Positions 1 to 5,878 of a DNA stretch of 19,414 bases are shown here, in pieces. Origin of the DNA: an uncultured Pelagibacteraceae bacterium (GTDB taxonomy: Bacteria > Pseudomonadota > Alphaproteobacteria > Pelagibacterales > Pelagibacteraceae); the NCBI GenBank assembly GCA_902590295.1, contig CACIWH010000009.1:1-19414 (forward strand), written 5' to 3'. Both the position numbers and the translations under genes were made by a program. The stretch's first letter is position 1. Each line of letters begins with the position of its first letter. The notes below the pieces were generated by a model. The model saw nothing but the letters and a program-made list of their open reading frames with translations, searched no databases and was not told the DNA's origin.

Positions 1-1
1 T

Positions 2-157
2 AAAGAAAACACCAAAATTGACTATACTGAAGAGTCATTAGACGATTTATGTGAGGAATGTAAAAAAAGTGACGAAAGTGTTACACATAATCTAATACTT
101 ACAGGATTTAAAATTTGTAAATCCTGTAGAGTTTCTAAAACAATATTTCCAATTTAA
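2..157 (+). CDS. Partial zinc-ribbon-like protein, C-terminal end
   Basis: An open frame enters from the left edge and stops with TAA at 155-157, giving 51 residues of a C-terminus. The visible part contains two CxxC knuckles (CEEC at visible residues 17-20 and CKSC at 39-42) separated by 18 residues. This is the spacing of a small structural zinc ribbon. An acidic stretch precedes the first knuckle. The last four bases (TTAA) are shared with the end of the convergent Yip1-like gene, a junction that supports a real stop codon here. The N-terminal part lies outside the window, so the family cannot be named. That the four cysteines bind zinc is inferred from their pattern alone. Confidence 0.6.
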   Translation, partial: KENTKIDYTEESLDDLCEECKKSDESVTHNLILTGFKICKSCRVSKTIFPI

Positions 158-699
158 GTAACATTGCTTATTGGCAAGGTATCCATTCTACTCATAACAA
201 AAGACACTGATAATATAGCTAGTATTAAAAAAGACAAAAATATAATTCCAAAAGATTTAAAATTAGATTTTAATTGTAATACTTCCCTTGTTGAAATTAT
301 AAGAGATGCAAAAATCCATAGTTGAGTAAGAAATATAACTGGCATTACCATAGTTGGCGTAATAGCGAAAAATCTTAATAGGCCAGGAGCATGAGCGAAA
401 CCTACGGCTATTAGTATTTTTTTAAATGGAACCTTAGTATCTTTGTCTGGAAATAGCTTTACTCCAATTACAAATATAAATATTGCCCAAACAAACCAAG
501 TAAAAATAGCAGTAATCGCAGATAAACCAATCGATGTTTTGTAAAATGTGTTTGCAGCAATAGCTCCAGCTACTCCATCTAAAACCATAACAAGAGCCGA
601 AAAATATATTGCTGCCTCACCAAAACTCTTACTTTCTCTATAAAGATTTTTATCGAGCTTAATTGATCTAAATACGATGCTTAAAAATTGTGCAAACAT
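154..699 (-). CDS. Yip1-family multi-pass inner-membrane protein
   Basis: This 181-residue protein is predominantly hydrophobic, with about five membrane segments near residues 28-50, 57-81, 94-115, 116-137 and 150-169. The loop and helix around residues 100-110 (GFAHAPGLLRF) resemble the conserved core of bacterial Yip1-domain proteins, where a GxAxxP-type motif starts the third helix. No catalytic residues are evident; bacterial members have no firmly established function. It is the last gene of the four-gene minus-strand operon. Its ATG overlaps the stop of the upstream 33-residue membrane peptide by one base (TAATG), so translation is probably coupled. Family assignment is by eye from topology and this motif; a role linked to the folate enzymes upstream is not implied by the sequence. 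Confidence 0.72.
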   Translation of the reverse strand: MFAQFLSIVFRSIKLDKNLYRESKSFGEAAIYFSALVMVLDGVAGAIAANTFYKTSIGLSAITAIFTWFVWAIFIFVIGVKLFPDKDTKVPFKKILIAVGFAHAPGLLRFFAITPTMVMPVIFLTQLWIFASLIISTREVLQLKSNFKSFGIIFLSFLILAILSVSFVMSRMDTLPISNVT

Positions 700-800
700 T
701 ACTTTTTATTTTTTTTTTCAATTAATGAAACTATTAAAGGAAATATTAACAAAATAATAGCAATAATGATACTTGCGATTATTATGACAATTTTTGTCAT
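699..800 (-). CDS. 33-residue single-span membrane peptide
   Basis: A short open frame fills most of the gap between the DmdA-like and Yip1-like genes. It encodes 33 residues: a short polar start (MTKIV), an Ile/Leu-rich membrane span of about 22 residues containing a Ser, two Ala and one Pro, and a basic tail (EKKNKK). Charge placement suggests the tail stays in the cytoplasm. It starts 24 bp after the DmdA-like stop codon, and its TAA overlaps the Yip1-like ATG by one base, the same TAATG junction used by several secure gene pairs in this window. No Shine-Dalgarno sequence is visible. I recognise no family. The main doubt is that AT-rich DNA easily encodes hydrophobic runs by chance, so the overlap junction is the stronger evidence. 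Confidence 0.55.
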   Translation of the reverse strand: MTKIVIIIASIIIAIILLIFPLIVSLIEKKNKK

Positions 801-824
801 ATAAAACAGATAAATTATAAAAAT

Positions 825-2237
825 CTACTTCGCAACTTCCCTAGTGTTTGGATTATAAGACTCTGTAAAAGGAATATCCACAACAACTGCATCAACAGGA
901 TTACTTCCTTTTTCACAATATTTTTTAGGTAAGTGAACTTTAAATTTATCACCCACATTACCTTTAGGAAATCCATTTTTGTTAATCGTTCCATCAAATG
1001 GAACATAACCCATTGCAATATTTGTACCTTTTTCTGGATGATACCAAGGCGATGTAACAAAACCGATTGGATTTTTTCCATCTTTCGATATTAGCCAAAA
1101 ATCTGGGGCATACTCTTCAATTGGTTTTCCACCTAGTTCCATACCAACTAATTGAAGTTTGTAAGGTTTTTGTCCATTTAATAATTCTTTTTTCATATTT
1201 TCTAGTGCTTCTTTACCAATGTAATCTCCTTTTTTAGCCCATTCACCTTTTCCTGATAATGAAACTTGATAGCCTAAATTACATTGAAATGGATTATGTT
1301 CATTGTCCATATCCTGACCCCAAGATAAAATTCCAGCTTGAATTCTTCTGTGATGCGCAGGAGCGATAACCATTAATTTATGTTTTTTACCTGCTTTTAA
1401 AACTGCATTCCACATATCTTCTGCGTAAAGTGTTGCGTTTCTTAAATATATTTCATAACCCGCTTCACCAGAAAAACCAGATTGAGAAATTACACAACTT
1501 CTTCCACCAACTTTTGCTTCAGCTAATCCATAATAAGGCATATTATCTAAATCAACTTGCTTACCAATTAAGTCGTTCATCAAAGCTTTTGATTTTGGAC
1601 CTTGAATTTGCACAGGACATGCATCTATTTCATCTATTTCAACATTAAATCTTTTATCTGCATTTACTCCTTGTAGATATAAGCCTATATCACTGTCTGA
1701 CAAACTAAACCAAAACTCATCTTGTGAAATTCTTAATAAAATTGGATCATTAAGAACTCCACCTTTATAATTACAAAGAATTACATATCTAGCTCTCATC
1801 GGTGAAATTCGAGTTGCATCTCTTGTAATTACATAGTCAGTAAATTTTTCTGCATCAGGACCTTTAACTCTAATTTGTCTCTCAACAGCAACATTCCACA
1901 TTGTAACGTGATTTTTAATAGCCTTATACTCAACCATCGCTCCACCTTTTTCAGGTTTTACATATCCACGTGGGTGATAAATTCTGTTATAAACTGTTGC
2001 TCTCCAACATCCTGCCTTCATTGATAAGTGCCAGTACGGAGATTTTCTAACTCTTGTTGACATTAACAATTCTACTTTTGTTGGACCGCTTTGTCTTAAG
2101 TTATATGGAACGTGTCTGTCTGATTGATCTACTTTTGTAGTATGTGATACTTTTGAATAATCGACTTTTTCAATAATTCTGCTTGGTGATAATTTTCCGT
2201 TGGACTTTTTTTTTGTTTTTTTTCTTTTTTTAGGCAT
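825..2237 (-). CDS. DmdA-like GcvT-family tetrahydrofolate-dependent methyltransferase
   Basis: This 470-residue protein belongs to the glycine-cleavage T-protein (GcvT) fold and most resembles the DMSP demethylase (DmdA) branch. Correspondences with DmdA include the start of the core near residue 60 (STRVRKSPYW), VERQIRVKGPDA (118-129), NDPILL (163-168), SDSDI (180-184), IQGPKSKALM (211-220), SGFSGEAGYEIY (253-264) and RIQAGILSWGQDMDNEHNPF (298-317). Such enzymes move a methyl group from a small methylated compound to tetrahydrofolate in the cytoplasm. The substrate is not readable here; DMSP, another methylated sulfur or nitrogen compound, or a methoxy compound are possible. It is about 100 residues longer than typical DmdA, with a lysine-rich N-terminal extension of 58 residues and extra C-terminal length. 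It overlaps the MetF-like gene by 8 bp, which implies coupled expression of methyl transfer and methyl-folate processing. The stop is TAG. Confidence 0.82.
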   Translation of the reverse strand: MPKKRKKTKKKSNGKLSPSRIIEKVDYSKVSHTTKVDQSDRHVPYNLRQSGPTKVELLMSTRVRKSPYWHLSMKAGCWRATVYNRIYHPRGYVKPEKGGAMVEYKAIKNHVTMWNVAVERQIRVKGPDAEKFTDYVITRDATRISPMRARYVILCNYKGGVLNDPILLRISQDEFWFSLSDSDIGLYLQGVNADKRFNVEIDEIDACPVQIQGPKSKALMNDLIGKQVDLDNMPYYGLAEAKVGGRSCVISQSGFSGEAGYEIYLRNATLYAEDMWNAVLKAGKKHKLMVIAPAHHRRIQAGILSWGQDMDNEHNPFQCNLGYQVSLSGKGEWAKKGDYIGKEALENMKKELLNGQKPYKLQLVGMELGGKPIEEYAPDFWLISKDGKNPIGFVTSPWYHPEKGTNIAMGYVPFDGTINKNGFPKGNVGDKFKVHLPKKYCEKGSNPVDAVVVDIPFTESYNPNTREVAK

Positions 2238-2958
2238 AGTTATTTTCCTTTAGCCAGTTGTTTGTTTCCTTAAGCCCACCAAATGTGTAGATGTGAAAAT
2301 GTTTTGTATGCTCTTTTATTTTATCTACAAGATCATTTGGGTCTTTTGGTTTTAATAAATCAATTGCCCTACTAAAATTGGATTTAATAAAATTTATAGA
2401 ATTTTTTGCTCCTACAATATTTGCAAACTTAATTAAGCTTGATATTTTCATAGGTCCAGTAATTCCAACATGAACTGGGACAGACTGTTTAGAAATAAAA
2501 TCAATAATTGGTTCTGACTGCATTAACCATTGGGTTACTATGTAATCAGCATAAGGCTTTTTATCAATCATTGCTTTTTCTAACACTTCGTCGGATATAT
2601 CAGGACTCCCCTCTGGATGTCCAGCAATTCCTATCTTCATTTTCTCAAAATAACCAGTCTCTAAAAGCTGGAAAGAACTATCAAATTTCCCCATAGGCTC
2701 TCTGCCACCACCGATTACAAGAGCTTGTTTTACCCCGCCGTCTTTACACATTGTTACATATTCTTTTAGTTGTGCTTCGTTCGCCATTGACCTAGCTGGA
2801 AAATGAGGAACAGGGTTAAAACCTTTTTTAACTAAGTTAACTGCTTGTTGAGCTGTCTCTTTAAAATCGCCACCAGGTAGCATAGTAATGTAGACGTCTT
2901 TTAGAGCTGGCAAGGTATCTAGATTTGTTTTTGGTCCGATTTCTATAGAAAAATTCAT
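2230..2958 (-). CDS. Short MetF/MTHFR-like (methylenetetrahydrofolate reductase family) protein
   Basis: The 242-residue protein follows the MetF TIM-barrel pattern from end to end but is about 50 residues shorter than E. coli MetF. Matching landmarks are SIEIGPK (4-10, for SFEFFPP, with Glu6 in the catalytic Glu28 position), PHFPAR (51-56), IAGHPEGSPD (111-120, for the AAYPEVHPE segment), ADYIVTQW (137-144, with Gln143 for Gln183), GITGPM (165-170) and HFHIYTFGG (220-228). The segment that carries Asp120 in E. coli (LRGD) reads IGGG here, so that acidic residue appears to be Gly85. MetF interconverts methylene- and 5-methyl-tetrahydrofolate using FAD. Placed directly before a folate methyl acceptor enzyme, this one may act in the oxidative direction on 5-methyl-THF, or on another folate. 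It is the first gene of the minus-strand operon. Confidence 0.8.
   Translation of the reverse strand: MNFSIEIGPKTNLDTLPALKDVYITMLPGGDFKETAQQAVNLVKKGFNPVPHFPARSMANEAQLKEYVTMCKDGGVKQALVIGGGREPMGKFDSSFQLLETGYFEKMKIGIAGHPEGSPDISDEVLEKAMIDKKPYADYIVTQWLMQSEPIIDFISKQSVPVHVGITGPMKISSLIKFANIVGAKNSINFIKSNFSRAIDLLKPKDPNDLVDKIKEHTKHFHIYTFGGLKETNNWLKENNYA
2246..2250 (-). promoter_or_regulatory. Shine-Dalgarno-like site for the DmdA-like gene
   Basis: On the minus strand AAGGA lies 8 nt before the ATG at 2237, inside the 3' end of the MetF-like gene. Good Shine-Dalgarno sequences are rare in this window. This one supports the long start (Met1, with the lysine-rich extension) over Met59, which would match the N-terminus of ordinary DmdA. 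Confidence 0.5.
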
Positions 2959-3087
2959 TCGGGGATCATTATTTATTTTGAATTATCTGTCTATATAAAT
3001 ATTGACGTCATAAAGTCAGATTTCGAGGTCTCTCTTTATATCTATAAATATTGAAATTTATCTATTATATAAGTCTTAAATTTGCTT
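2959..3087. promoter_or_regulatory. Divergent intergenic region with TGACGTCA palindrome
   Basis: This 129-bp gap separates the divergent MetF-like operon and the kinase/autotransporter genes, so it should hold promoters for both. It contains a perfect 8-bp palindrome TGACGTCA at 3003-3010, followed 4 bp later by another GTCA half-site (3014-3017), and an imperfect palindrome centred on TCGA at 3018-3031. For the minus-strand operon, ATGACG (3011-3006) and GATAAT (2987-2982) are 18 bp apart and would give a short leader; this is a weak match. Toward the plus strand there are several TATA-rich stretches (3035-3072) but no convincing paired -35. The palindromes are candidate operators only. No folate, glycine or SAM riboswitch fold was recognisable. 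Confidence 0.4.
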
Positions 3088-3498
3088 ATGAAAATAATAC
3101 TAATAATGGGCCTACCCGGCGCAGGAAAAACAACTTTGGCTGATGAACTAGCCCCCATGTTACAAGCTAAAAGACTTAACGCAGATGAAGTTAGGAAAGC
3201 TGCAAATGACTGGGACTTTTCACCAGAAGGTAGAACAAGACAAGCAAAAAGAATGGCAGACTTTGCTTTAAAGTTAAAAGAAGAGGGCAATTTCGTTATT
3301 GCAGATTTTATTTGTCCAACACCAAAGGCAAGAAGTTTGTTTCCAGCAGATTATACAGTTTGGGTTGATACTATTCAAAAAGGTAGATTTGAGGACACTA
3401 ATCAGATGTTTATAAAACCTGAAAAATATGACTTTCATGTAACCTCTCAAGATGCCAAAAATTGGGCACCTAAAATATTTGAAGATATAAAAAAATAA
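3088..3498 (+). CDS. Small CysC-like P-loop kinase
   Basis: The ATG at 3088 gives 136 residues and places the P-loop at its usual position; a TTG two codons upstream is less likely. Walker A is GLPGAGKT (8-15). LNADEVR (30-36) matches the DGDNVR segment of adenylylsulfate (APS) kinase, and VIADFICPTPKAR (70-82) matches its FISPxRAxR stretch. WVDTIQ (92-97) matches the VDTPL strand. It is about 60 residues shorter than CysC and lacks the KGLYKKARAGE-type lid that contacts APS, replaced by a short segment DTNQMFIKPEKYDF (103-116). A phosphotransferase in the cytoplasm is well supported; APS as the substrate is not. It starts the plus-strand block, 13 bp before the first autotransporter, and may work with the nucleotidylyltransferase at the other end of that block. 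Confidence 0.75.
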   Translation: MKIILIMGLPGAGKTTLADELAPMLQAKRLNADEVRKAANDWDFSPEGRTRQAKRMADFALKLKEEGNFVIADFICPTPKARSLFPADYTVWVDTIQKGRFEDTNQMFIKPEKYDFHVTSQDAKNWAPKIFEDIKK

Positions 3499-3511
3499 TT
3501 TAAAATTTTTT

Positions 3512-5839
3512 ATGAATTTTTTTATAAAATTATTCATATTTTATATATTAATACCTCTATCAACTTCATTTGCAGGCATGGTAACTTTTAATCAAAAAGC
3601 AATAGTCAATGATAATAGTGGTAATCATGGACCTCTTTCGAGTGATGCTGATTTTGGGGTTGCATCTGGTATTGAGTTTAATGTTGATGGAACAAAAATG
3701 TTTGTAAGCATGGCTCAGGTTGGAGATGGCGATCCAAAAGACCATACACGAGTAATAAACAGCTATAATTTATCTATACCATACGACGTTTCCTCTTTAT
3801 CCTATGCCGGTGACAGTGAAATCTGTGAATTTGAATTAGACGAGGAAGATTCTTCTCATGTAATTTACGACTTAGAATTAAGTAATGATGGAATGAAGAT
3901 GTTATTAGTTACAAGGGTTAGACACAGTAGTGCTGACCACGATAAAGCTTATGTATTTGATTTAGACTCTCCATACGAAATTTCAACTTGTACCCAAAGT
4001 TCAGAAACTACAGATATCGATAGTCCTACTTTTACAGACGGGAGTAATGCTGGTGAACACGCTAACACAACAAATCACATGCTTCAAAGTATAGAGATCA
4101 ATAATGATGGTTCTAAATTATTTTTACTTTTTACAAATTATACTGCAGGTAGTGATGGTACAGGTGTTGGAGGTAGATTGTTGGAGTATAATCTTGCAAC
4201 TCCATATGATTTAACAGCATCATCTTTATCACTAGTCCTTAATGCTGGTATTGCATTTAGTGACGATACTTCCTTAGGTATAGACAATCCAGCAGGAATG
4301 AGATTTAGCCCTGATGGGAAAAGATTATTTATTACCAGTCATGCTCATGGGGGAGTTAAAAGAGTTTCACAAGTTTCACTTTCGGTTGCTTTCGATACTT
4401 CTTCGTTTGTTTTTGATGGATCATTCGTGTTAGATGTAAGTAATCCTGAAATAGACAACACCACTAAAAATGATCAACCAAGAGGAATTTCATTTAACGC
4501 GAGTGGGATGAAAATGTACATATCAAGTGATCGAAGCCAAAACGACGATGAGGTTTATGAATATGATTTAGTTTGTCCATTTAATATAATTGAAGGAAAG
4601 TGCCCATCAATTACTGAGAATAATGATAGACATGGTTTAGCAATAGCTCAAATAGAAATTGCTAAAAGAACCATTGATCATTCAACTGATACTGCTTTAA
4701 ATAGATTGAAGTGGATTAGAAGAAACAAAGACAAACAAAATTTATCAAACTTAAATATTGATATCAATTTTACAAATGAAAGATTAGCCTCTTTAACAGA
4801 ATTAGTTAAAACTACTGCAGCTAAAAAGAAAACAAATTCTGATAAGGACCAAGATGTTTTTTATTGGAGCGAGGGAAGTATTTCAGTTGGTAAAATTGGA
4901 GATACTAGCGTTTCGTCATCTAGAAAAATTGACACTAACGCAATTACATTTGGATCAGACAGATTTACTAAAAATAACGGAATAAGAGGTCTAGCCTTTA
5001 GATTTGGTAAAAACAATGTGGATGTAGGAAATGCTGGAAGTAATTTAGATACAGATACATATAATATTACTTACTATGATACCTCACCTATAAAAGATGA
5101 TACAAAGTTTTTAGATAAAATTTTCGGCATCGGTAAATTAAATTCAGATTTATTGACTGTTCTTGATGGTAAGAAATTAACAGCCAAAAGAAATGGTCAT
5201 CAAATGTATGGAACATTTAGAATAAAAGACGAAATAAAAAAAAATAATCTTATTATGATTCCTTATGGAAGATTAGATGTTGGCCACACTATATTAGGAT
5301 CTTATGCAGAATCTGGTCAAGGCGCCATAGAGGTTGAAAAACAACATATTAGGACTAAAAAAATTAGAGCAGGACTATCAGCTATCGAGGATTTATCCAA
5401 TGATAAATACACTCTCAAGAGACATGGTAAATTAGAATATGTTGCTGATATCGATCGATCCTCTAATTTCAAATATACTTATGTTGGAGATAGAAGTGCT
5501 ACATTAAATGACACATTGCATTCAGAAGCTATACACAACATCAATGGTGAAATTGGTATTGATATAGTTCTGCCTGATAGCTTTAGTATATTTTTAATAT
5601 ATGAACGTAATCAAGCAATCGATGCTAGCCATACTGATAAAATTCACATTGCCATTGGATACTTGCCTAATAAAGATACTAACTATGCTTTTTCAATTGA
5701 AGGTTCAGAAAATTTGTTATCAAAATTAGAACTTAAAAAAAATGTTAACGGATTTAATTTGATTTTTAATGTTAAAGATAATTTAACAAATACAGGAGAT
5801 AATAGAGAGGCTAATATCGCATTAAATAAAGTCTTTTAA
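3512..5839 (+). CDS. Autotransporter with beta-propeller-type passenger (copy A)
   Basis: This 775-residue protein begins with a Sec signal peptide (hydrophobic residues 3-19, likely cleavage after SFA, 19-21). The passenger has five repeats of 63-73 residues. Each contains an F/I-x-x-DG-x-K-MF-type motif (53-66, 120-134, 193-206, 262-275, 325-338) followed by a YNL-x-PYD-type motif (82-98, 146-162, 223-239, 285-301, 348-364), a pattern typical of beta-propeller blades. Cys105, Cys160, Cys355 and Cys364 are shared with copy B and may form disulfides. Residues 370-435 are a charged helical linker (with RLKWIRRNKDKQNLSN). From 449 (FYWSEGSISVGK) to the terminal Phe the alternating pattern fits a type Va autotransporter barrel, ending in an aromatic residue as outer-membrane barrels do. 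The propeller is therefore probably displayed on the cell surface. The ligand is unknown. Confidence 0.8.
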   Translation: MNFFIKLFIFYILIPLSTSFAGMVTFNQKAIVNDNSGNHGPLSSDADFGVASGIEFNVDGTKMFVSMAQVGDGDPKDHTRVINSYNLSIPYDVSSLSYAGDSEICEFELDEEDSSHVIYDLELSNDGMKMLLVTRVRHSSADHDKAYVFDLDSPYEISTCTQSSETTDIDSPTFTDGSNAGEHANTTNHMLQSIEINNDGSKLFLLFTNYTAGSDGTGVGGRLLEYNLATPYDLTASSLSLVLNAGIAFSDDTSLGIDNPAGMRFSPDGKRLFITSHAHGGVKRVSQVSLSVAFDTSSFVFDGSFVLDVSNPEIDNTTKNDQPRGISFNASGMKMYISSDRSQNDDEVYEYDLVCPFNIIEGKCPSITENNDRHGLAIAQIEIAKRTIDHSTDTALNRLKWIRRNKDKQNLSNLNIDINFTNERLASLTELVKTTAAKKKTNSDKDQDVFYWSEGSISVGKIGDTSVSSSRKIDTNAITFGSDRFTKNNGIRGLAFRFGKNNVDVGNAGSNLDTDTYNITYYDTSPIKDDTKFLDKIFGIGKLNSDLLTVLDGKKLTAKRNGHQMYGTFRIKDEIKKNNLIMIPYGRLDVGHTILGSYAESGQGAIEVEKQHIRTKKIRAGLSAIEDLSNDKYTLKRHGKLEYVADIDRSSNFKYTYVGDRSATLNDTLHSEAIHNINGEIGIDIVLPDSFSIFLIYERNQAIDASHTDKIHIAIGYLPNKDTNYAFSIEGSENLLSKLELKKNVNGFNLIFNVKDNLTNTGDNREANIALNKVF

Positions 5840-5878
5840 TTTCTATTATATCCCTTAAAAATTCAAAAAATATTAATT

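Noticed and set aside
815..1081. Minus-strand frame of 88 codons inside the DmdA-like gene
   Set aside because: It overlaps a well-supported conserved protein in another frame and has low-complexity, family-free sequence.
2959..3087. Glycine or SAM riboswitch upstream of the MetF-like operon
   Set aside because: SAR11 uses such riboswitches for one-carbon genes, but I could not find the expected paired helices or conserved cores, and the likely leader is short.
3088..3498. Calling the kinase CysC and inferring sulfate activation
   Set aside because: It is too short, lacks the APS-contacting lid, and no ATP sulfurylase gene is present; only a CysC-like kinase is supported.
3042..3537. Two minus-strand frames (3042-3290 and 3274-3537) opposite the CysC-like kinase
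   Set aside because: The plus strand encodes clear Walker A and CysC-like motifs; the antisense frames show no recognisable domain.
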